A stretch of DNA of 64,000 nt, taken from positions 1,736,001 through 1,800,000 of the forward strand of contig NZ_BAABCP010000001.1 in assembly GCF_039539005.1 (NCBI RefSeq), given 5' to 3'. The notes beneath the pieces are model-generated. The model saw only the letters and a program-made list of their open reading frames with translations. It had not been told where the DNA came from and searched no databases. Position 1 is the first letter of the stretch; each line of letters starts with the position of its first letter. This stretch comes from Microbacterium soli. GTDB lineage: Bacteria > Actinomycetota > Actinomycetes > Actinomycetales > Microbacteriaceae. The position numbers and the translations under genes were made by a program. This document shows, in pieces, positions 43,662-51,822 of the stretch.

Positions 43662-44553
43662 AGGGCGCCCTGCGCCGATGCGCGGCGAACGCGTCACGGA
43701 GAGCGGTGCGCACGAGCGACACCGATTCGTCGGCGAGGGAGGCCGTCCGCACGGCCGCGAAGACCTCGCGCACGGGGGAGCCGGGCAGGTCGGCGACGGT
43801 GAGCGGGCTCGGCTCGTCGTTCCAGATCAGGTCCGGCAGCATGCCCACAGCGTGGCCGGAGGCCACCAGCCGCACATGCGCGGTGAGGTCGGCGGCCTCG
43901 TAGCGGACGTCGGGCTCGAACCCGGCCGCCCGGCACTGCTGCACGGCCCATCGCCGTGCGGCCGTCCCCTCGGGCTCCAGGACCCAGGCGCGTTCTCGCA
44001 GCTCGTGGAGGGGGAGCGGATGCTCCCAGGGCGGCAGCACGACGCGGATGGGGTCCTCACCGATGAGGTCGTGCTCGATGCCGTCGCGCAGTTCGCGCGA
44101 ATGCCCCGGGTACTGCTCGGCGATGACGAGGTCGAAGCGGCGCGCCCACAGCTCGAACAGGCTCTCCTCCGGGGGCAGTTCCGCCAGCTCCACGCGCAGC
44201 TCGGGCGCACGGCGTGCCAGTAGCGTCAGCGCCGCCGGGACGATGGTCTCGGCGGCTGTCGGCATCGCCGAGAGGCGGACGGTCTCCCATCCCGGTGAGG
44301 CGGCCAGCGCGGCACGCGCGGCCTCGTCGAGCTGCAGCGCTCGGGCGGCGTGCTGCGCGAGCATCCGTCCCTGCGGCGTCAGCCGCACCCGCCTGCCGTC
44401 CGGTTCCAGCAGGGCGACTCCGGCCTCGCGCTCCAGCAGGCTCAGCTGCTGCGACACGGTGGACGGCGAGTACGACAGCGAGGCGGCGACCTCCGCGATC
44501 GTGCCCCGCAGTGCCAGCTCGTGCAGCAGCCGGAGTCGTCTCAGCTCGAACAA
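43660..44553 (-). CDS. LysR-family regulator divergent from putA
   Basis: 297 residues. The N-terminal winged helix is LRLLHELALRGTIAEVAASLSYSPSTVSQQLSLLE, and the effector domain follows from about 90. The TTG start at 44553 is accepted because GGAGGGGAG precedes it at the right distance and any later start would cut the first helix. Divergence from the second PutA suggests it activates proline catabolism in response to proline or a related amino acid; this is inference from placement. The shared 140-bp region holds a GATGGAT/ATCCATC palindrome that could be its site. Confidence 0.9.
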   Translation of the reverse strand: MFELRRLRLLHELALRGTIAEVAASLSYSPSTVSQQLSLLEREAGVALLEPDGRRVRLTPQGRMLAQHAARALQLDEAARAALAASPGWETVRLSAMPTAAETIVPAALTLLARRAPELRVELAELPPEESLFELWARRFDLVIAEQYPGHSRELRDGIEHDLIGEDPIRVVLPPWEHPLPLHELRERAWVLEPEGTAARRWAVQQCRAAGFEPDVRYEAADLTAHVRLVASGHAVGMLPDLIWNDEPSPLTVADLPGSPVREVFAAVRTASLADESVSLVRTALRDAFAAHRRRAP

Positions 44554-44618
44554 CGTCTCCCCTCCTTCGTTGTCTCCGCCCCGTTCATCCCATCGGCCTT
44601 TTCGCTCTCGTCGCAGAT

Positions 44619-44649
44619 GATGGATCGAGAAGTACGAATATTATCCATC
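44619..44649. promoter_or_regulatory. LysR-type palindrome upstream of the second putA
   Basis: GATGGAT (44619-44625) and ATCCATC (44643-44649) are exact inverse repeats 17 bp apart, with ATCGAGAA repeated directly at 44624 and 44647. The AT-rich centre may hold the promoter. Confidence 0.5.
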
Positions 44650-44696
44650 GAGAACGTTCGCTTTTCATCGACAGTCGGTCGAGGCATCCTGAGATC

Positions 44697-47600
44697 ATGA
44701 CCACCTCCATGCGCTCCGATGATGCAGCCCTGTCCGACCTGGCGGACCTCGCCGATGACGCCATCGCCCTGGTGCGCAAGTGGCTCGTCGACAGCCGCGA
44801 GGTGCCCGTGGACGCCGCGGGCGCCCGCCTTGCCGGCGTCCTCCGCGACCCGAAGGGCCTGGATTTCACCGTCGGATTCGTCGACGGCGTGGTGCGACCC
44901 GAGGACCTGAAGGTCGCCGCCGCGAAGCTCAAGGAGCTCGTCCCGCTGACCCCCGCCTTCCTGCCCGCGATCATGCGCGGCGCGATCGGCCTGGGCGGCG
45001 CGACCGCCGGCATGCTCCCCGGCATCGTCGTGCCGTCGGCCCGCGCGGTGCTGCGGCAGATGGTGCGCCACCTCATCGTCGACGCCCGCGACGAGAAGCT
45101 CGGTGCGGCCATCAAGCACATCCGCGACTCCCAGGGCGTGAAGCTCAACATCAACCTGCTCGGCGAGGCCATCCTCGGCAAGGACGAGGCCGTCCGCCGC
45201 CTGGAGGGCACGCGGCGTCTGCTCCTGCGCGACGACGTGGACTACGTCTCCATCAAGGTGTCCTCCACGGTCGCGCCGCACAGCCCCTGGGCGTTCGACC
45301 AGGCCGTGGCGGAGGCATCCGAGGCGCTGCGGCCGCTGTACGAGATCGCCGCCAAGCCCGCGCGCGGGCCGAAGAAGTTCATCAACCTCGACATGGAGGA
45401 GTACAAGGACCTCGATCTGACCATCGCGGTCTTCACCGCCATCCTGGACCGCCCCGAGTTCCGCGACCTCGAAGCGGGCATCGTGCTGCAGGCGTACCTG
45501 CCCGACGCCCTGAGCGCCATGATGCGCCTGCAGGAGTGGGCGTCCGCGCGCGTCGCAGGAGGCGGCGCCCCCATCAAGGTGCGCGTCGTGAAGGGCGCCA
45601 ACCTGCCGATGGAGACCGCCGATGCCGAAGCCCACGGATGGGAGCCGGCGACCTGGTCGAGCAAGCAGGAGTCCGACTCCTCCTACAAGGCCGTGCTCGA
45701 GTACGCCCTGCGCCCCGAGCACATCGGGAACGTGCGCATCGGCGTCGCCGGCCACAACCTGTTCGACATCGCCCTGGCCTGGCTGCTGGCCTCTCGGCGC
45801 GGAGTGCAGGACGGCGTCGAGTTCGAGATGCTGCTGGGAATGGCATCCGCGCAGGCCGCGGTCGTCAAGCGCACCGTCGGCTCGCTGCTGCTGTACACCC
45901 CCGTCGTGCACCCCGACGAGTTCGACGTCGCGATCGCCTACCTCATCCGCCGCCTCGAGGAGGGCGCCAGCCAGGAGAACTTCATGTCGGCGGTCTTCGA
46001 CCTGGACGCCGACCCGAAGCTGTTCGAGCGCGAGAAGCAGCGCTTCCTGGCATCCGTCGCCGGAGTCCCCGCCGAAGTGCCCGGACCGAACCGCACGCAG
46101 GACCGCCGTCAGCCGCAGGCCCCGGGCCTGCGCGACGGCTTCGTCAACACCCCCGACACCGATCCCTCATTGGCGGCCAACCGCGAGTGGGCGGATGCGA
46201 TCCGCTCCCGGATGCGGGGATCGACGCTCGGGAACGACACCGTCGCCGCGAACACGCTGCGCACCGCTGCGGAGGTCGACGAGCGCATCAGCACGGGTGT
46301 CGCGGCCGGCGAGGCCTGGCGTGCACTGGGCGTCGCAGGCCGTGCCGAGATCCTGCATCGCGCGGGTGACGCGCTCCAGGCCCGCCGTGCCGAGCTGCTC
46401 GAGGTGATGGGCTCCGAGGCCGGCAAGGTCATCGAGCAGGGTGACCCCGAGGTCTCCGAGGCCATCGACTTCGCGCACTACTACGCCGAGAGCGCCAAGC
46501 GGCTCGCCGACGTCGACGGCGCCGAGATGCACCCCGTCGCCCTGACCGTCGTCACCCCGCCATGGAACTTCCCCGTCGCGATCCCCGCGGGCTCCACGCT
46601 GTCGGCGCTGGCCAGCGGATCCCCCGTGATCATCAAGCCCGCCCGGCAGGCCAGGCGCTCGGGCGCCGTCATGGTCGAGGCGCTGTGGGAGGCGGGAGTA
46701 CCGCGCGACGTGCTGCAGTACGTGCAGCTGGACGGACGCGAGCTGGGCGCCCGGCTGGTCAGCGACCCGGCCGTGGGCCGCGTGATCCTCACCGGCGGAT
46801 ACGAGACCGCCGAGCTGTTCCGCAGCTTCCGGCCGGATCTGCCGCTGCTGGCCGAGACCAGCGGCAAGAACGCCATCATCGTGACACCGTCGGCAGACCT
46901 CGACCTCGCCGCGAAGGACGTCGCGTACTCGGCGTTCGGACACGCGGGTCAGAAGTGCTCCGCGGCGTCGCTCGTGGTGCTGGTGGGCTCCGTCGCCACC
47001 TCGGAGCGGTTCCGGCGTCAGCTCATCGACGCCGTGCGCTCCTACGAGGTCGGCGCGCCCGAGGACGGGGTCAACCGCATCGGACCGCTGATCGGGCCCG
47101 CCGAGGGCAAGCTGCTCAGCGCCCTCACCGAGCTGCATCCCGGTCAGTCGTGGATGCTGAAGCCGGAGAAGCTCGACGAGGACGGCCAGGTGTGGAGCCC
47201 CGGCATCCGCGACGGCGTGCAGCGCGGCAGCGAGTTCCACAGAGTGGAGTACTTCGGCCCGGTCCTCGGTGTCATGACCGCCGACACCCTGACCGAGGCG
47301 ATCGACATCGTCAACGACATCGACTACGGCCTCACCAGCGGCATCCACTCGCTCGACGACGACGAGATCCAGCAGTGGCTCGCGAACATCCAGGCCGGCA
47401 ACGCGTACGTCAACCGTGGCACCACCGGTGCCATCGTGCAGCGCCAGCCGTTCGGCGGCTGGAAGAAGGCCGCCGTCGGGGCCGGATCCAAGGCCGGCGG
47501 CCCGAACTACCTGGTCGGGCTCAGTGAGTGGACGGATGCCGCGGTGCGGACCACCCGTCCGCTGGACGAGCTGGGGCTGTCGGCCGCGAAGCTCGCCGAT

Positions 47601-48164
47601 GCCACGGAGATCCCCGGCGAGGACGCCGCGTGGCTGCGCGGTGCGCTGGCCACCGACATCGATGCCTGGGGCGCGGAGTTCGGCATCGTTCGCGACGCCA
47701 CCGGCCTGGTCACCGAGCAGAACGCGCTGCGGTATCAGGCGGTGCCCGTCACACTCCGGTACGAGGGGACGCGCGTGGCCGAGCTGGTCCGGGTCGCCGC
47801 CGCCGGGGTGCGCGCGGGCTCCCGGGTGACGGTGAGCACGGCATCCGCTCTTCCCGCCGCCGTGGTCACCTGGCTGGGTGCGCACGACGTGACGGTCGTG
47901 ACCGAGGATGCGGATGCCTGGGGCGCGCACGCGCGCAGGCTCGCGGACGCCGGCTCGCGGGTGCGCATGATCGGAGCGGATGCCGCCGCCACGGCCGCCG
48001 CCGTGAACGGCTCGCCGAGCCTGGCGATCTACGCGAACCCGGTGGTGGCCGCCGGTCGGGTGGAGCTGCTGACGTTCCTGCGCGAGCAGGCCGTGTCGAT
48101 CACCGCGCACCGCTTCGGCACCCCGCACCGCTACGAGATCCCGCTGCTGCAGCCCGTGCGCTGA
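44697..48164 (+). CDS. putA: Bifunctional proline dehydrogenase / P5C dehydrogenase
   Basis: 1155 residues with both enzymes in order. PRODH (about 70-410) has SIKVSST, LDMEEYKDLDLT and YLIRRLEEGASQ. P5CDH (about 500-950) keeps every key residue: oxyanion Asn624 in PWNFP, general base Glu720 in AETSGKN and catalytic Cys754 in GQKCSA, with the usual 34-residue Glu-Cys spacing. It turns proline into glutamate using FAD and NAD+ with channelling between the domains. The C-terminal domain (EQAVSITAHRFG) is shared with the paralogue at 24765. ATG 44697 is chosen; a second ATG is four codons later. LysR probably controls it. Confidence 0.95.
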   Translation: MTTSMRSDDAALSDLADLADDAIALVRKWLVDSREVPVDAAGARLAGVLRDPKGLDFTVGFVDGVVRPEDLKVAAAKLKELVPLTPAFLPAIMRGAIGLGGATAGMLPGIVVPSARAVLRQMVRHLIVDARDEKLGAAIKHIRDSQGVKLNINLLGEAILGKDEAVRRLEGTRRLLLRDDVDYVSIKVSSTVAPHSPWAFDQAVAEASEALRPLYEIAAKPARGPKKFINLDMEEYKDLDLTIAVFTAILDRPEFRDLEAGIVLQAYLPDALSAMMRLQEWASARVAGGGAPIKVRVVKGANLPMETADAEAHGWEPATWSSKQESDSSYKAVLEYALRPEHIGNVRIGVAGHNLFDIALAWLLASRRGVQDGVEFEMLLGMASAQAAVVKRTVGSLLLYTPVVHPDEFDVAIAYLIRRLEEGASQENFMSAVFDLDADPKLFEREKQRFLASVAGVPAEVPGPNRTQDRRQPQAPGLRDGFVNTPDTDPSLAANREWADAIRSRMRGSTLGNDTVAANTLRTAAEVDERISTGVAAGEAWRALGVAGRAEILHRAGDALQARRAELLEVMGSEAGKVIEQGDPEVSEAIDFAHYYAESAKRLADVDGAEMHPVALTVVTPPWNFPVAIPAGSTLSALASGSPVIIKPARQARRSGAVMVEALWEAGVPRDVLQYVQLDGRELGARLVSDPAVGRVILTGGYETAELFRSFRPDLPLLAETSGKNAIIVTPSADLDLAAKDVAYSAFGHAGQKCSAASLVVLVGSVATSERFRRQLIDAVRSYEVGAPEDGVNRIGPLIGPAEGKLLSALTELHPGQSWMLKPEKLDEDGQVWSPGIRDGVQRGSEFHRVEYFGPVLGVMTADTLTEAIDIVNDIDYGLTSGIHSLDDDEIQQWLANIQAGNAYVNRGTTGAIVQRQPFGGWKKAAVGAGSKAGGPNYLVGLSEWTDAAVRTTRPLDELGLSAAKLADATEIPGEDAAWLRGALATDIDAWGAEFGIVRDATGLVTEQNALRYQAVPVTLRYEGTRVAELVRVAAAGVRAGSRVTVSTASALPAAVVTWLGAHDVTVVTEDADAWGAHARRLADAGSRVRMIGADAAATAAAVNGSPSLAIYANPVVAAGRVELLTFLREQAVSITAHRFGTPHRYEIPLLQPVR

Positions 48165-48215
48165 GCCCGCGCTGCGCGCCGCCGCTCACCGCCCGCCCCG
48201 CCACCGCACCACCCG

Positions 48216-48294
48216 CCGAGCCACCAGGCGATCATCGAGCCACCAGGCAGATCACGTGATCTCGCCTGGTGGCTCGCGGCGTGCGTGGTGGCTC
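48216..48294. repeat. Palindromic intergenic element B
   Basis: The word CGAGCCACCAGGC occurs forward at 48216 and 48235, reversed at 48263-48275, and in part reversed (TGGTGGCTCG) at 48285-48294. The centre AGATCACGTGATCT (48248-48261) is itself a perfect palindrome, so 48235-48275 is an almost perfect 41-bp palindrome. It lies between convergent putA and the esterase gene; it may terminate both, but the forward-forward-reverse-reverse build is more than a terminator needs. Confidence 0.7.
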
Positions 48295-48360
48295 GCGGGG
48301 AGGGGCAAGGCGCGCGGGGAGGGCAAGGCGCGCGGGGAGAGGGGGGCAGGGCGCCGGGCG

Positions 48361-49803
48361 TCAGAGCAGCGGGAGGGCGTCGTCGTAGGCGCTGCGGGAG
48401 ATCGCCGGCTGATCGCCGAAAACCCGGGTCGTGCCGGGGTCGGTGTGCCAGTCGGGCCAACCCGGTTCCCCGTCGTGCACGAACGCCACGGCGACCGCAT
48501 GCATGTCATCCGCAAGGGCCTGCGGCGGTGTCGGGCCCGTGACGGCGGCGACGTACTCTTCGGTCAGGCAGTCGAACCAGAACGGCACATCCAGGCAGTG
48601 ATGCGCCCAGCCGTTGATCGGTGAGGCCCACGCGAACCGGTACACCCAGGTCCCGGCGTTCCGCCGCGCCTCTGCGACTCGCACGACGAGCGAGCGGAAC
48701 ACCCTGTCTGTGACGAAGCGGCCCAGCGCCGCGCCGGTTCCGCGGCGATCCCGGTTCGCGCGTCGCCAGTTGCGCCGCACGGCGCGGGAGCGCTCCACGA
48801 CCCGCAGCGCCAAGCCCACCGGGACCCACCGCAGCATCCGCGGCGCGCTGTCGAACACCATCGTGAACTCGTCGTCCGTCGCCCCCAGCAGCAGGGGCTT
48901 GCCGGAGCCGATGCCGGCCGCGAGGGACTCGGGCGTCGCTCGGGTGATCAGCTCCCCGTCGATGACGGGCCCCCAGGGCAGTCCGTCGGTGAGTGTCGAC
49001 GTCGTCGCCGCCAGGCCGGTCTTCCCCAGCAGTGACGCCTCGTGCTGACGGCGAGTCAGCTCCCGCTCGCCGACGGCGCGGAAGCCCTCGGACGTCGGCT
49101 CGGTGCCGACCAGTTCGGCCAGGCGGAGGCTGCGCTCGCGCGCGAGCGTGCGCGGCAGATCGCCGAGGGCGCCGCTGAGCGAGATCGCCCGGTGGAACAG
49201 CTGCTGCGCACTCGGCATGCCCAGCAGTGTGAGCACGGCTCCGCCGCCCGCGGACTGTCCTGCGATGGTGACCCGATCCGGGTCGCCTCCGAACGCACGG
49301 ATGCTGCGCTGCACCCACTCGAGGGCCGTGATCCAGTCGCGCACGCCGCGGTTGTCGGGGATGCCGTCGATCACGCCGAACCCGTCGAAGCCCAGCCGGT
49401 ATGACACCGAGACGGTCACGATGCCGTCCCGGTTGAAGGCATGACCGTCATACCACGGACTGGCCGGCGACCCCGCGGAGAACCCGCCGCCGTGGATCCA
49501 CACCAGCACGGGGCGGGCACCGTCCGGCGACGGGGTGAAGACGTTGAGGTTCAGGGTGCTGTCGCCGGGCACGCTGGGCTCCGGGATGATCGCGTTGTCC
49601 TCGGGGCGGCGCTGCGGCGTCGGGCCGTAGGCCGTCGCGTCCAGCGGCTCGCTCCACGGCGCGACCGGCTGTGGGGCGAGGAAGCGGCGCTCGCCCGTGG
49701 GCGGAGCGGCGTACGGGATGCCGAGGAAGGCCAGCGTCCCGTCTGCACGACGGATGCCGCGGACGGGCCCCTCCGGGGTGGGGACGATCGGGTCTGCGGA
49801 CAT
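48361..49803 (-). CDS. Type-B carboxylesterase 1
   Basis: 480 residues of the cholinesterase-like alpha/beta hydrolase family. LVWIHGGGFSAGSPASPWYDG is the oxyanion region, nucleophile Ser184 is in AGQSAGGGA, the acid lies in GATDDEFTM, and the His is near DVPFWFD/WAHHCLD. There is no signal peptide. Its ATG overlaps the TetR stop by one base (TGATG), so regulator and enzyme are made together. It is a clear paralogue of the esterase at 51819 on the other side of the regulator, sharing DNRGVRDW and GGDPDRVTIAGQSAGGG. Confidence 0.9.
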   Translation of the reverse strand: MSADPIVPTPEGPVRGIRRADGTLAFLGIPYAAPPTGERRFLAPQPVAPWSEPLDATAYGPTPQRRPEDNAIIPEPSVPGDSTLNLNVFTPSPDGARPVLVWIHGGGFSAGSPASPWYDGHAFNRDGIVTVSVSYRLGFDGFGVIDGIPDNRGVRDWITALEWVQRSIRAFGGDPDRVTIAGQSAGGGAVLTLLGMPSAQQLFHRAISLSGALGDLPRTLARERSLRLAELVGTEPTSEGFRAVGERELTRRQHEASLLGKTGLAATTSTLTDGLPWGPVIDGELITRATPESLAAGIGSGKPLLLGATDDEFTMVFDSAPRMLRWVPVGLALRVVERSRAVRRNWRRANRDRRGTGAALGRFVTDRVFRSLVVRVAEARRNAGTWVYRFAWASPINGWAHHCLDVPFWFDCLTEEYVAAVTGPTPPQALADDMHAVAVAFVHDGEPGWPDWHTDPGTTRVFGDQPAISRSAYDDALPLL

Positions 49804-50372
49804 CAGCTGGGCCTGATCACGAGGAGGAACTGCTCGATGTCGGCGGCCATGTCGATGTCGGGGTCGAGCATCCATGCGGTCTGCAGTCCGTCGGCGAGGG
49901 CGTGCAGAGCGCGCATCACCCATTCCGGGTCGAGGTCGGCGCGGATCCGCCCGTCCCGCTGCGCGGCGGCGATCTCCTCGCGGGCGATCTCCCTGAGATT
50001 CGCGGTGCGGGCCATGAAGAAGTCACGGGCCGGATGCCCGGGGTCGCCGGCCTCCGCGGCCAGTTGCGCGTACAGCGTCACGAGGCCGGGAACGGTGATG
50101 TTGTGCCGGACGACGGCGAGGAACGCGTCGAGGAAGGCGGTGCCGGCGTGGTCCCGGGCGTCATGCTCGTCGCGCGCCTGGAGGATGGCCAGGAACAGCT
50201 CCTCCTTCGACCCGAAGTAGTGCAGCAGTCCGGCCGGGCTCAGCCCCGCGGCATCCGCGATCTCGCGCACCGAGGCGCGACGGTAGCCCTGATCGGCGAC
50301 GACCCGGAGCGCCGCCTCGAGGATCTCCTCCCGCTTGGCGACGCCCTTCGCATACGCCCCCCGTCGTGCCAT
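49803..50372 (-). CDS. TetR-family repressor
   Basis: 189 residues. The N-terminal helix-turn-helix is KREEILEAALRVVADQGYRRASVREIADAAGLSPAGLLHYFGSKEELF. A ligand-binding helical domain follows with EEIAAAQRDGRIRADLDPEWVMRALHALADGLQ, a TetR_C_6-like segment. Minus-strand TACTGT lies six bases before ATG 50372, so the mRNA should be leaderless. Two palindromes with CCGAA/TTCGG half sites (50403-50417, 50463-50483) in the divergent region are its likely operators, controlling the esterase on the left and the MFS-esterase-PAP2-GH3 operon on the right. Confidence 0.92.
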   Translation of the reverse strand: MARRGAYAKGVAKREEILEAALRVVADQGYRRASVREIADAAGLSPAGLLHYFGSKEELFLAILQARDEHDARDHAGTAFLDAFLAVVRHNITVPGLVTLYAQLAAEAGDPGHPARDFFMARTANLREIAREEIAAAQRDGRIRADLDPEWVMRALHALADGLQTAWMLDPDIDMAADIEQFLLVIRPS

Positions 50373-50378
50373 GACTCC

Positions 50379-50384
50379 ACAGTA
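50379..50384 (-). promoter_or_regulatory. -10 box TACTGT of the tetR gene (leaderless)
   Basis: Minus-strand TACTGT, six bases, then ATG 50372. Confidence 0.5.
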
Positions 50385-50402
50385 CCCGTCCGCGAATGAA
50401 AC

Positions 50403-50417
50403 CCGAACATTATTCGG
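50403..50417. promoter_or_regulatory. TetR operator 1
   Basis: CCGAA-CATTA-TTCGG, perfect 5-5-5 inverted repeat, 31 bp upstream of the tetR ATG. Confidence 0.6.
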
Positions 50418-50462
50418 TAATCCCTTGCGCTCCCGACATGGATCTGTCAGCATGGCTCACGA

Positions 50463-50483
50463 ATACCAAACAGCGTTCGGTAT
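50463..50483. promoter_or_regulatory. TetR operator 2
   Basis: ATACCAAACAGCGTTCGGTA plus T: arms ATACC and GGTAT with inner AAC/GTT, 32 bp before the MFS ATG. Its half-site TTCGGTA also occurs in operator 1; the centres are 63 bp apart (about six DNA turns). Confidence 0.65.
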
Positions 50484-50514
50484 CTGAGCCGAACCGCTCG
50501 ACGAGGAGCAACCC

Positions 50515-51822
50515 ATGTCCGTACCTCCATCCGATCCCGCGCCCGCTCTCGCACCGACCGGCACCATCTCGGCGACTCCGCCTCATGCCGGTGCGCCCGC
50601 CGCGAGCCCACCGGCCACCAAGCGACTGCTGCCGAGCCTGTTGGTCACGTCGCTGGTCCTGTTCGCGACGTACGGCGGACTGGTCTCGATCCTGCTGCCG
50701 TCACAGGTCGCGCTGATCGACGAGGCCGACAAGGTCGGCAATCTCGCGATCGTCACCACGACCTCCTTCATCTTCACGCTGTTCGCCCAGCCGATCGCGG
50801 GTGCACTCAGCGACCGCACCCGCTCCCGGTTCGGGCGTCGCGCTCCGTGGATGGTCCTCGGGGCCGTCGTCGGCGCGATCTTCCTGTTCGGGCTGGGCTC
50901 GCTGACCGACATCCTGTGGATCACGGTGTTCTGGGTGATCATCCAGGTCGCCCTGAACTTCCTGCAGGCGCCCTTGACCACCATCACGGCCGACCGCTTC
51001 CCGCGGTCCCGGCGCGGCACTGCGAGCGCGATGATGGGCCTGGGCATGCAGCTGGGCATGACCGTCGGCGTCATGCTCGCCGCGGCTCTGGGCGCGCAGA
51101 TCGGGATCGGCTACTCCACCTTCGGAGCGGGCGTGCTGGTCATCACCGTGCTGTTCGTGCTGGTGAACCGGGACTGGTCCTCGAAGGACTCCGCGGTGGA
51201 GCCGTTCCGCTGGGCGCAGTTCTTCGCGGGCTTCTGGATCAACCCGCGCAGGCACCCCGACTTCTTCTGGGCCTTCACGGCCCGCTTCCTGCTGATCCTG
51301 GGCTACTTCGTGGTGATGACCTATCAGCTGTACCTGCTCACCGACTACATCGGGATGTCGCTGACAGCGGGACAGGGAGCGGTGGTCACTCTGACTCTGG
51401 CCGCCCTGCTCCCGACCGTCGTGGCCATCCTCGTCTCGGGATGGTGGAGCGACCGCGTGGGTCGGCGCAAGGTGTTCATCTACGTGGCGTCGGCCGTGAT
51501 GGTCGTCGGGCTGCTGATGCCCCTGCTCATGCCGAGCATGACGGGGATGATCCTGATGAGCGTGATCAACGGCATCGGCTTCGGACTGTACTCGTCGGTC
51601 GACGCGGCGCTGATGACCGAGGTGCTGCCCAGCGAGGGCACCGCCGCGGGCAAGGACCTCGGCATCCTGAACGTCGCCACGAACATCCCGCAGGCGCTGA
51701 GCCCGGCCATCGCCGCCGTGATCATCACGTCGCTGGGTGGGTACGCGATGCTGTTCGTGTTCGCCATGGTGTTCGTCGTGCTGGCCGCCATCGCGGTCGC
51801 CCCGATCAAGGGAGTGCGGTGA
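50515..51822 (+). CDS. MFS transporter
   Basis: 435 residues with about 12 membrane helices after a 40-residue Pro/Ala-rich cytoplasmic tail. Motif A is GALSDRTRSRFGRRAPWMVLGA and its second-half copy is SGWWSDRVGRRKVF, a layout shared with sugar/cation symporters of the GPH-like MFS group. ATG 50515 follows GAGGAG. It is the first gene of a four-gene coupled operon and probably imports the compound that the esterase and GH3 then break down; import rather than export is inference. The TetR operators lie directly upstream. Confidence 0.9.
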   Translation: MSVPPSDPAPALAPTGTISATPPHAGAPAASPPATKRLLPSLLVTSLVLFATYGGLVSILLPSQVALIDEADKVGNLAIVTTTSFIFTLFAQPIAGALSDRTRSRFGRRAPWMVLGAVVGAIFLFGLGSLTDILWITVFWVIIQVALNFLQAPLTTITADRFPRSRRGTASAMMGLGMQLGMTVGVMLAAALGAQIGIGYSTFGAGVLVITVLFVLVNRDWSSKDSAVEPFRWAQFFAGFWINPRRHPDFFWAFTARFLLILGYFVVMTYQLYLLTDYIGMSLTAGQGAVVTLTLAALLPTVVAILVSGWWSDRVGRRKVFIYVASAVMVVGLLMPLLMPSMTGMILMSVINGIGFGLYSSVDAALMTEVLPSEGTAAGKDLGILNVATNIPQALSPAIAAVIITSLGGYAMLFVFAMVFVVLAAIAVAPIKGVR

